Below, one piece after another: positions 18,529 through 24,588 of a DNA stretch of 64,000 nt. The stretch spans positions 21,692-85,691 of the forward strand of contig CAYSDM010000012.1 of assembly GCA_964429855.1 (NCBI GenBank), in the 5' to 3' direction. The position numbers and the translations under genes were made by a program. The notes beneath the pieces are model-generated. The model made no database searches and was not told where the DNA came from. It worked only from the letters and a program-made list of their open reading frames with translations. Each line of letters begins with the position of its first letter. Position 1 is the stretch's first letter. Origin of the DNA: CALLMM01 sp964429855. Lineage in GTDB: Bacteria; Armatimonadota; Chthonomonadetes; Chthonomonadales; CAJBBX01.

Positions 18529-19883
18529 AAGCCAAAACCTGTACCGATCCGCCTTCTCGTCGTCAGTTTCTTCAGTCGGCTGCCGCCGCTGTTGTTTTAC
18601 CGGAGATCATTCCTGCTGGAGCGCTGGGGCGGGAAGGCGCGCCGCCGCCCTCCGAACGGATACAACTGGGCGTTATCGGGGTCAATGGGATGGGGCGCGC
18701 CAACCTGCAAAACTGCGCGCAGTACCCCGATGTGGTTGTGACGGCGGTCTGCGATGTCTATCAGGCGCGGCTGGATGCCGCGCTGGAGCCGCATAAGTCC
18801 ACCGCAAAGGGCTATCGGGACTATCGAGAGCTTCTGGCGCGTAAAGATGTGGATGCGGTGATCATTGCGACGCCCCCGCACTGGCACGCGCTGATGGCGA
18901 TTCATGCGGCGGAGGCGAAAAAGGACATCTACCTTCAAAAGCCGATGACGCTCTATCCCGAAGAGACGCTGGCGGTGCGCAACGCCGTCAACCGCCACGG
19001 GGTGATCAGCCAGATCGGCACACAGATACACGCCTCCGCCAACTACCGACGGGTGGTGGAGTGGGTTCGCTCCGGCAAACTGGGACCGATCAACACCGTC
19101 CGCACCTTCAACGTGATGAACCAGGGACCCAACGGGATAGGACATGCGCCGAATGAGCCGCCGCCGGAAGGTCTGGACTGGGAGATGTGGCTGGGACCTG
19201 CGCCAAAACGCGCCTTCAACCGTCTGCTCTTCGCTGACGCCTACTATCACGGCTCCTTCTGGGACTACTCTGGCGGGTGGACACCCGGCATGGCGCCCCA
19301 TATTATTGATCTGCCGGTCTGGGCGCTAGATCTGGGCGTTCCGACGCTGACAAGCTGCTCCGGCGGGCGGCTGGTTGTCCGGGACGACGGGGACGCCCCC
19401 GACACGCAGGAGGTGCTGTGGCAGTATCCGGGCGTGACGATGACCTGGATGATGAGTCTGTGTAACAGCTTCGGGTTCGACTTCGGTCGCGGAACGCCCT
19501 CGCGACGCCTCGGCATCTACCTTCACGGCATGAACGGAACGCTGATCGCCGACTATGGTCGCTGCGAGGTGGTGCCGGAAGGCGATATGCTCAAAGACGC
19601 CTCGCCGCCGCCGCCCTCCATCCCGCCGTCGCCCGGTCATGAGCGGGAGTGGCTGGACTGCATTAAGTCGAGGCAGCAGCCCTCCTGCAGCGTCAACTAT
19701 CACTATCGGGTGGATATGGCGATCACGCTGGCAAACCTCTCCTATAGACTGGGACGCTCCCTGCGCTTCGATCCGAAGACAGAGCGAATTACTGGCGATG
19801 CACAGGCTGCGCGCATGGCGCGTCCAGTCTACCGCTCCCCCTGGAAGTTTCCGGAGGAGTATCTGAAACAGCAGAAAAGCTGA
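18525..19883 (+). CDS. Gfo/Idh/MocA family oxidoreductase with Tat signal
   Basis: A 452-residue NAD(P)-dependent sugar or sugar-acid oxidoreductase family member. A Tat-type leader (SRRQFLQSAAAAVVLPEI) suggests export, common for this family in Planctomycetes and Armatimonadota. The Rossmann start IQLGVIGVNGMGRANLQ is followed by the family EKP-type motif in the variant form LQKPMT, and by a C-terminal alpha/beta domain with WDYSGGWTPGMAPHIID. The start overlaps the stop of the fusion gene by 4 bp (ATGA), indicating translational coupling. It closes the seven-gene run. Substrate unknown. Confidence 0.9.
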   Translation: MKAKTCTDPPSRRQFLQSAAAAVVLPEIIPAGALGREGAPPPSERIQLGVIGVNGMGRANLQNCAQYPDVVVTAVCDVYQARLDAALEPHKSTAKGYRDYRELLARKDVDAVIIATPPHWHALMAIHAAEAKKDIYLQKPMTLYPEETLAVRNAVNRHGVISQIGTQIHASANYRRVVEWVRSGKLGPINTVRTFNVMNQGPNGIGHAPNEPPPEGLDWEMWLGPAPKRAFNRLLFADAYYHGSFWDYSGGWTPGMAPHIIDLPVWALDLGVPTLTSCSGGRLVVRDDGDAPDTQEVLWQYPGVTMTWMMSLCNSFGFDFGRGTPSRRLGIYLHGMNGTLIADYGRCEVVPEGDMLKDASPPPPSIPPSPGHEREWLDCIKSRQQPSCSVNYHYRVDMAITLANLSYRLGRSLRFDPKTERITGDAQAARMARPVYRSPWKFPEEYLKQQKS

Positions 19884-19910
19884 TACAAGACGGTATCTCG
19901 GGCGGCGCGC

Positions 19911-20786
19911 TCAGAGTAGCTGCGCCGCCATCGCCTCTATCTCCTCGAAACGCTCCTCCGCCAGCAGCTGTCCGTAGTGTACCAGACCGCGCTCCCCGAT
20001 CAAGCCCCAGGAGTGCCAGGGATGGCGTGTGCGCCATCCGGTCACCTGCGCGGTGATGAGGGCGCGCTCTGCGCGGACAAAGTCGGCGCGTTTTGCGGCG
20101 TCCCATCCGGGCATGGCGCGCGCCAGAATCGCCAGACGCTCCACGATCCGGTCCGCGTATCGCCTGCCAAGCTCCGGCGATGCACCTTTCTCGATAGCGT
20201 CCGTTGCTCCATACTCCGCATCGTCGCGGATACGCCCGATATCCACCAGTTCCGGGATCAGATGCCACAGCAGAGACGTTTCGCCGATCCCCGCATGGTC
20301 TCCCAGATAGCCCGCATCATGCGCCAGCCAGTACTCTGGCGTGCCAAGCACCGGAATCTGCAGCCGCTCTGTCATGCGCGTCCCGACCTCGCGCACCACG
20401 ATCTGCTGATTATGCCCGTAGTGTCCGGTCAGCATCAGAATGGCGCGAAATCCCTGCCGGTGAAACTCATAGCATAACTGTTCCAGCCAGGGGCGCAGAA
20501 GGTGATTCTCCCAGGCGTTTTCCCCCTCCATCACCACCGTCGCGGGTCTATCCAGACCGCCCATTCCCCCGTAGACCGGCGGATGAACCACCCCGCCGCC
20601 CGCTTTTTCTGCAGCCTGCACGCAGAGCGCGTGCGCTTTCAGGCTGTCCAGACCCAGCGCGTTGTGTTCGCCGTGCCACTCCACCGTCCCCAGCGGCAGA
20701 AAGACGGTTGGAAGGGCGGCGACCGCCTCGCGAAACTCTGCCGGAAGCATACGCTCCCATTGAATACGCTCTTTGAGCGGACTCAT
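19911..20786 (-). CDS. Creatininase family protein
   Basis: A 291-residue cytosolic metalloamidase-type protein. Metal-site motifs of the creatininase family are visible: GTVEWHGEHNALGLDS near residue 35, LTGHYGHNQQIV, and HAGIGETSLLWHL. Members include creatininase, the MftE peptidase of mycofactocin and FAPy deformylase-like enzymes, so the reaction cannot be fixed. AGGAGG lies six bases before the ATG. It is convergent with the seven-gene run (27-bp gap) and divergent from the pseudopilin gene at 20990. Confidence 0.9.
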   Translation of the reverse strand: MSPLKERIQWERMLPAEFREAVAALPTVFLPLGTVEWHGEHNALGLDSLKAHALCVQAAEKAGGGVVHPPVYGGMGGLDRPATVVMEGENAWENHLLRPWLEQLCYEFHRQGFRAILMLTGHYGHNQQIVVREVGTRMTERLQIPVLGTPEYWLAHDAGYLGDHAGIGETSLLWHLIPELVDIGRIRDDAEYGATDAIEKGASPELGRRYADRIVERLAILARAMPGWDAAKRADFVRAERALITAQVTGWRTRHPWHSWGLIGERGLVHYGQLLAEERFEEIEAMAAQLL

Positions 20787-20848
20787 GACAAACCTCCTGC
20801 AAGGTGTAAAGGCATTCAGTTATCGAAGTCACGATAAATAAAATAAAA

Positions 20849-20854
20849 ATTATA
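20849..20854 (-). promoter_or_regulatory. -10 element for the creatininase-family gene
   Basis: On the minus strand this reads TATAAT, 63 bp before the ATG at 20786, inside an unusually AT-rich stretch (20831-20890). No clear -35 is found 16-18 bp upstream, so the call rests on the -10 and the local base composition. Confidence 0.45.
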
Positions 20855-20875
20855 TGGTAAAAATTTGTGTTTTTG

Positions 20876-20884
20876 TGCTACAAT
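20876..20884 (+). promoter_or_regulatory. Extended -10 element for the pseudopilin gene
   Basis: The sequence TGCTACAAT fits an extended -10 (TGn then TACAAT at 20879-20884). It lies about 105 bp before the ATG at 20990. No good -35 is present, which is normal for extended -10 promoters. It almost abuts the oppositely oriented TATAAT at 20849-20854. Confidence 0.5.
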
Positions 20885-20941
20885 ATACCTGTATTGTCTT
20901 CCTGAAACGCATACGGTTCATCATAGAACAACCATATACAG

Positions 20942-20969
20942 GCGCAGCTTTCGCTGTGGAGGGCTGCGC
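20942..20969 (+). other. Leader hairpin before the first pseudopilin gene
   Basis: The arms GCGCAGC (20942-20948) and GCTGCGC (20963-20969) pair perfectly over 7 bp with a 14-nt loop and are followed by TTTCTC, then the ribosome-binding site AAGGAGG. In the 5' leader this could be an attenuator or an mRNA-stability element. Confidence 0.4.
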
Positions 20970-20989
20970 TTTCTCAAGGAGGAAATCGG

Positions 20990-21784
20990 ATGCACCGAAG
21001 AGGCGCCTTTACACTGATCGAGCTGCTCGTTGTCATCGCCATTATCGCGATTCTTGCAGCGATCCTCTTTCCCGTCTTCGCGCAGGCGCGCGAGTCTGCG
21101 CGTAAGACTAACTGCCTGTCGAACCTGAAGCAGATCGGCACGGCGGCGATGATGTATATCCAGGACTATGACGAACAGTTCATGGAGGTCTACCGCTGGC
21201 ACGAGAACACCTGGTGGGAGGTCTGGCCTGCGGGCGAGTACCCGAAGCCCGGTTCTAGCGAAGTGTACGGCTGGTATACCGCTCCTCGCGATCTGATGAA
21301 CCAGTACGGCATCACTCCCAACTGGGCGTATCTACTGGCCAGCGTCTATACCAAAAATGCGCAGCTCTTTGCCTGTCCCTCCGGCTTTCCCACCTGGTGG
21401 CGCCCTGCCACCAGCAGCGACGACATGGGGTATGTGCTGACCAACTGGATTGCCGATCGGGGGATCGCCCCCTGGGACTCCAACTGGCGCGGCTCTGCGC
21501 GTATCTCCTTCATTCCGCGCCCGGCGGAGACGATCCTGTTCTGGGAGCATGGCAAGGCCAACTGGGCGGTGGAGATCCATGGCTGGAACGGCTATCGAGA
21601 CTGGAATCCCACCTTCCCCGGACCGGAGTGGACCTGTCCTAACTGCTGGCCCGACTGGCTCCCGCAGCATGCCGGCGGACGCAATTTCACCTTCTGCGAC
21701 GGTCATGCGAAGTGGGCGAAGGATGCCTCCATTGACATCTGGCACTATCCGGACCGGTGGGACTATCGCCTGCAGCAGAACTGA
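20990..21784 (+). CDS. DUF1559 / H-X9-DG pseudopilin-like protein (copy 1)
   Basis: A 264-residue protein with a type IV prepilin-like N-terminus: short basic leader MHRRGA, then FTLIELLVVIAIIAILAAI with the E5-equivalent Glu, so processing by a prepilin peptidase is expected. FPVFAQARESARKTNC follows, and the C-terminal H-X9-DG motif (HAGGRNFTFCDG) defines the DUF1559 family. The central part is Trp-rich. These proteins are massively expanded in Planctomycetes and Armatimonadota; their role is unknown, presumably surface or secretion-system pseudopilins. AAGGAGG lies upstream. A tiny membrane protein gene follows after 15 bp. Confidence 0.93.
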   Translation: MHRRGAFTLIELLVVIAIIAILAAILFPVFAQARESARKTNCLSNLKQIGTAAMMYIQDYDEQFMEVYRWHENTWWEVWPAGEYPKPGSSEVYGWYTAPRDLMNQYGITPNWAYLLASVYTKNAQLFACPSGFPTWWRPATSSDDMGYVLTNWIADRGIAPWDSNWRGSARISFIPRPAETILFWEHGKANWAVEIHGWNGYRDWNPTFPGPEWTCPNCWPDWLPQHAGGRNFTFCDGHAKWAKDASIDIWHYPDRWDYRLQQN

Positions 21785-21799
21785 TCGAGGGAGGAGACC

Positions 21800-22030
21800 A
21801 TGAAACAGAACGTCCCCCCGGCTCTTACCGTCCTTATACTGGTGGTTGTGCTGGCGGCGATCGGCTTTGTCGGATACTATCTGTTTCTGACCCCGAAGGC
21901 GCGTCCTTCCACAACCAATATGACGCCCCCTTCCGGGTTTCAGAGCAAGATGCCGAAAGGCTATACGACACCGCCTCCCGGCGGACCGGCGGGTCCTGAC
22001 GCCCGTAGTTCTGCCGGACAGCCGCGCTAG
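21800..22030 (+). CDS. Small single-pass membrane protein with Pro/Gly-rich tail
   Basis: A 76-residue protein with one transmembrane helix (LTVLILVVVLAAIGFVGYYL, about residues 9-28) and a Pro/Gly/Ser-rich tail of about 45 residues. No known family. GAGGGAGGAG precedes the ATG, and it lies 15 bp after the pseudopilin gene, so it is almost certainly co-transcribed with it. The same arrangement, a pseudopilin plus a small membrane-anchored protein with low-complexity tail, recurs at 24143-24313 and 50209-50550, which suggests a functional partner such as a periplasmic anchor. Confidence 0.75.
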   Translation: MKQNVPPALTVLILVVVLAAIGFVGYYLFLTPKARPSTTNMTPPSGFQSKMPKGYTTPPPGGPAGPDARSSAGQPR

Positions 22031-22043
22031 ATGTGAGCGTGAT

Positions 22044-22481
22044 TCAGGAAGACAACACCGTGTGCCTGCCCTCGTCTGCATCGGACGAGGGCTTTTCCTC
22101 CAGAATGACCAGATGAGAGGCACAGCGGCAGTCGCTGGAGCCGAACCCCCGCGCAACGACACGCGCCTGCGGCAGCGACAGAGCGCGCCGACTCCATTCA
22201 CACTCGATACGCTCCTTTGTCTGATGAATCTCCACCGCCTCCACCCGCGCATACTGCAGCAGATAGTCTATATGCCAGCGCAGACTCTTTTCCAGGCGCA
22301 GGTGACGCTGTAGACGATTGTTTAGACCGCCCAGCGCGCTGCCGGTGTAGAGATAGACTCCGCCAGGAAAGAGAAAGCAGCCCAGACGGCCGACCTCTAT
22401 AAGACGCTCCGTCTCCAGACGAATGCGGAGCTGATAAACGCCGGGAGCATCAGGGAAGGAGGCGGGGTACAATGCGTTCAT
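22044..22481 (-). CDS. GIY-YIG (DUF123) family nuclease-like protein
   Basis: A 145-residue protein of the DUF123 branch of the GIY-YIG superfamily. It has GVYQLRIRL (the GIY position), GGVYLYTGSALGGLNNRLQR (the YIG region, here YTG), RWHIDYLL, and the typical C-terminal GFGSSDCRCASHLV with clustered Cys. Members are predicted structure-specific or RNA-related nucleases, but the function of this branch is not settled. Its last codons overlap a hairpin that terminates the convergent pseudopilin transcript. It is divergent from yjbQ with a 22-bp gap; the ribosome-binding site is weak. Confidence 0.85.
   Translation of the reverse strand: MNALYPASFPDAPGVYQLRIRLETERLIEVGRLGCFLFPGGVYLYTGSALGGLNNRLQRHLRLEKSLRWHIDYLLQYARVEAVEIHQTKERIECEWSRRALSLPQARVVARGFGSSDCRCASHLVILEEKPSSDADEGRHTVLSS
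22068..22096 (+). terminator. Intrinsic terminator of the pseudopilin pair, inside the GIY-YIG gene
   Basis: The arms GCCCTCGTC (22068-22076) and GACGAGGGC (22084-22092) form a perfect 9-bp stem with a 7-nt loop, followed by TTTT. It ends the plus-strand transcript of 20990-22030 but lies within the coding sequence for the last 17 residues of the opposite gene. Confidence 0.8.
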
Positions 22482-22503
22482 CTGTTTTCGGGAGTATGAG
22501 AGA

Positions 22504-22920
22504 ATGGTCTATCAGGAAGAGCTGGTCATACAGACGGACGGGCATCGCGATATGCAGGACCTGACCCGGCGGGTTGCGGAGGTGGTTGGGCGATCCGGCG
22601 TACAGCATGGAACGGTTACCCTGTTCGTGATCGGCAGCACCGCCGCCATCGGAACCATCGAATTTGAGCCGGGACTGCAGCGCGATCTGCCGGAAGTGCT
22701 GGACAGACTGCTGCCGCCCAGCCGCGACTACGGACATGAACGCGCCTGGCACGACGGCAACGGTCATTCCCATCTTCAGGCGACCCTTCTGGGACCGTCG
22801 CTGGTCGTGCCGATCTGCATGGGCAGCCTTCCGCTGGGGACGTGGCAGCAGATGTTTCTGCTGGAGTGCGACATCAAGCCGCGCCGCCGCAGAGTCCATG
22901 TTACGGTGATGGGCGAGTAA
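22504..22920 (+). CDS. YjbQ family (UPF0047) protein
   Basis: A 138-residue cytosolic protein of the YjbQ/UPF0047 family, annotated in databases as secondary thiamine-phosphate synthase because E. coli YjbQ shows weak thiamin phosphate synthase activity in vivo. The conserved core is clear: HGTVTLFVIGSTAAIGTIEF, then YGHERAWHDGNGHSHLQATL and GTWQQMFLLECD. The His/Asp cluster is the presumed metal site. Length is normal. GGGAG lies nine bases before the ATG. It has no visible thiamine-gene neighbours, and its physiological role here is open. A non-coding repeat island follows. Confidence 0.93.
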   Translation: MVYQEELVIQTDGHRDMQDLTRRVAEVVGRSGVQHGTVTLFVIGSTAAIGTIEFEPGLQRDLPEVLDRLLPPSRDYGHERAWHDGNGHSHLQATLLGPSLVVPICMGSLPLGTWQQMFLLECDIKPRRRRVHVTVMGE

Positions 22921-22998
22921 CGCGAATCCATCCCACCCTGGCGTAGCACGTTTTGACAAGCATGGCAAGCGGCGGAGCATCCATGGGGGTAGGCGGAA

Positions 22999-23035
22999 CA
23001 CCACCTCCCCCTTTGCGAAAGAGGGGGAGGTGGTG
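22999..23035. repeat. 14-bp perfect hairpin, G-tract/C-tract arms
   Basis: Arms at 22999-23012 (CACCACCTCCCCCT pattern) and 23022-23035 pair over 14 bp with a 9-nt loop. There is no T-tract on either side, so it is not a standard intrinsic terminator, though it lies after the yjbQ stop and could act as one or as a repeat-element end. Confidence 0.75.
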
Positions 23036-23069
23036 ATCGTAAGATGAGTACGTCGTCAAGATAGTCTGG

Positions 23070-23127
23070 CTGTCATTCTGAGCGCAGCGAAGAATCTTAA
23101 GATGTCTCGCTGCGCTCGACATGACAG
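23070..23127. repeat. Imperfect 21-bp inverted repeat
   Basis: Arms 23070-23090 and 23107-23127 match in inverse orientation at 18 of 21 positions with a 16-nt spacer. The arms contain the core GAGCGCAGCGA and its complement, a pattern typical of small mobile or REP-like elements. Confidence 0.7.
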
Positions 23128-23205
23128 GGGTTTCGTTACGCTCGACAGGACCGTGTTGCGCTGCGCTCAACAGGACAGTGTTCCATGTGCTCGACATGAT
23201 CGCCA
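23106..23205. repeat. Four degenerate 25-bp tandem repeats
   Basis: Units 23106-23130, 23131-23155, 23156-23180 and 23181-23205 share the core GCGCTCGACAKGA. They are directly adjacent, with no spacers, so this is not a CRISPR array. The first unit forms one arm of the inverted repeat at 23070-23127. Confidence 0.7.
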
Positions 23206-23236
23206 GGCGATGCAGCCCTTCTACCGCGACGATCTG

Positions 23237-24085
23237 CTAGAGACCCCGCATCTGGCGCAAATCGGCGCAGTTGCCGCCGTTATAGTCGCTCCAGTACATG
23301 CAGACGTTAGGAACCACCTCAGGGGCACCATCCGCCAGCCGGTTCTCTTTGTATCGGAACCATTTGGCGTGACCATCGGCAAATCCAAAGTTCATGCCGT
23401 TGGTGTGTCGGGGCCATCCCTGTTTGCGTACCTGATCACAGGCGCTGTCTCCCGGTCCTGGCAGGGTCATATCGCCGCGCCCCAGTCCTTTCACCGTCGT
23501 GTCGACCGAGTCTCCTAGCAGAATCAGCTCCGCTGGCGCAGACAGCGCAGCCATCGGTTTGCCGACTAAGAGTGTGCTGCGTACCGTCGCGACCACCACA
23601 TTATCGCCGAAACGAATCTCGTACGGCGCGTTGGGGTTGATCGTATTGGGGACGGCGCGCGTGAGACCGGTGTCGTTGTTCCACTGGTCGCCAGTGTTAT
23701 AGCCGTAGCCCCACATATACTGCTCACGGGTCGGGTTGTCCACGCCGCCGGGCAGCAGATTGGCGCTGCAGACCCCCAGAGAAGCCATCGGAACCACATA
23801 AGAGGGGCAGAACAGGATTTTCAGGTTTTTGATGTAGGGCTGAGGGTAGTACATAAAATCGCCGGGAAAGCCGCGAGACCAGGAGGTGACGGTCGTCTCG
23901 TCATAGTCCTGCCAATACATCTGATGTGCCAGCGAAAGCTGCTTGGTGTTGGACAGGCACGAAGATTTTCGGGCGCTCTCGCGCGCCTGAGCGAAGACCG
24001 GAAACAGTATCGCCGCGAGAATGGCGATAATTGCAATAACAACCAGCAACTCGATGAGCGTGAAACCGGCAAAACGCTTTGACAT
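23237..24085 (-). CDS. DUF1559 / H-X9-DG pseudopilin-like protein (copy 2)
   Basis: 282 residues with leader MSKRFAG, prepilin motif FTLIELLVVIAIIAILAAI, FPVFAQARESARKSSC and C-terminal HTNGMNFGFADG. I chose the ATG at 24085 because AGGAGA lies five bases upstream; the longer start at 24103 has no ribosome-binding site and would lengthen the leader. The central region differs strongly from copy 1, as usual for this family. The lipoprotein gene at 24143-24313 lies 57 bp upstream on the same strand and probably shares its transcript. Confidence 0.93.
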   Translation of the reverse strand: MSKRFAGFTLIELLVVIAIIAILAAILFPVFAQARESARKSSCLSNTKQLSLAHQMYWQDYDETTVTSWSRGFPGDFMYYPQPYIKNLKILFCPSYVVPMASLGVCSANLLPGGVDNPTREQYMWGYGYNTGDQWNNDTGLTRAVPNTINPNAPYEIRFGDNVVVATVRSTLLVGKPMAALSAPAELILLGDSVDTTVKGLGRGDMTLPGPGDSACDQVRKQGWPRHTNGMNFGFADGHAKWFRYKENRLADGAPEVVPNVCMYWSDYNGGNCADLRQMRGL

Positions 24086-24142
24086 CCTTCTCTCCTTATT
24101 CATGGAATGTTCTTTTTTCGGTCGTCCGACGAGAGACGACCC

Positions 24143-24313
24143 TTAGCGTCGTTCGCTCTTCTCATCGGCGCGAATGCCGCTGCGAGCCGATGAGATAGAA
24201 GAGGAAGAGGAGACAGCCGTCTCTTCTTTCTGGCTTTTGCATCCTGTGAGCATAAGGCTGCCGGAAGCCATCAGAAGAGCCAGCAAAAGAGGGCGAGATA
24301 GACGCAACATCAT
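24143..24313 (-). CDS. Small lipoprotein upstream of pseudopilin copy 2
   Basis: A 56-residue protein starting MMLRLSRPLLLALLMAS, with the lipobox LTGC at about residues 21-24 and a short Ser- and Lys/Glu-rich tail. Signal peptidase II cleavage before the Cys and membrane anchoring are expected. AGGAGG lies six bases before the first of two adjacent ATGs; longer open frame upstream has no such site. Function unknown. It takes the same position relative to a DUF1559 gene as the small membrane gene at 50209-50550. Confidence 0.75.
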   Translation of the reverse strand: MMLRLSRPLLLALLMASGSLMLTGCKSQKEETAVSSSSSISSARSGIRADEKSERR

Positions 24314-24395
24314 ACGGATCCTCCTGCACACGAGACGGAGTTGCGGGACTTGGTAAGACTTTGTGGATCCACGTAGTATATATAGCAAAGAATAG

Positions 24396-24432
24396 TTAAG
24401 ACGCGATTAAGCGGGGATTAACTGATTGTTAA
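24396..24432. promoter_or_regulatory. Four TTAA boxes at exact 11-bp spacing (putative operator)
   Basis: TTAA occurs at 24396, 24407, 24418 and 24429, every 11 bp, with a purine before each box and the pattern RTTAA. Head-to-tail sites at 11-bp phase are the normal binding layout for OmpR/PhoB-type response regulators, which place subunits on one face of the DNA. The array ends 35 bp before the -35 box of the promoter at 24468, a usual place for an activator, and also lies upstream of the divergent lipoprotein gene. Confidence 0.55.
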
Positions 24433-24467
24433 ACAGCACAGGTTTGCGCCAGAGGGGAGACAACTGC

Positions 24468-24496
24468 TTGCGAAAACGGCGAAAAGTTCCTATAAT
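24468..24496 (+). promoter_or_regulatory. Sigma-70 type promoter for the DUF1549/DUF1553 gene at 24589
   Basis: TTGCGA at 24468-24473 and a perfect TATAAT at 24491-24496 are separated by 17 bp. The expected start site near 24503 gives an 86-nt leader before the ATG at 24589. Confidence 0.75.
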
Positions 24497-24588
24497 GGCT
24501 CTATCCGCCCGTAATTCTCTGTAACCGGGCGTATTAGCGACGCATATATTTAGTGCCGATAAGAATTGTCTGACGGAGGGAAGCAGGT

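Larger units (their letters stand above)
22921..23236. other. Non-coding repeat island of 316 bp
   Basis: No gene is seen between yjbQ and the second pseudopilin. The stretch holds three structures listed separately: a long hairpin (22999-23035), an imperfect inverted repeat (23070-23127) and a fourfold 25-bp tandem repeat (23106-23205). The part around 23074 (CATTCTGAGCGCAGCGAAGA) resembles dispersed repeats I recall from several bacterial phyla; that comparison is from memory. Confidence 0.7.

Noticed and set aside
19901..19929. Hairpin between the Gfo/Idh/MocA and creatininase genes as a terminator
   Set aside because: The arms GGCGGCGC and GCGCCGCC pair, but one arm lies in the coding end of the creatininase gene and there is no T-tract, so it may be chance in GC-rich sequence.
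23106..23205. Tandem repeats as a CRISPR array
   Set aside because: Units are directly adjacent with no unique spacers, are degenerate, and no cas gene is near.
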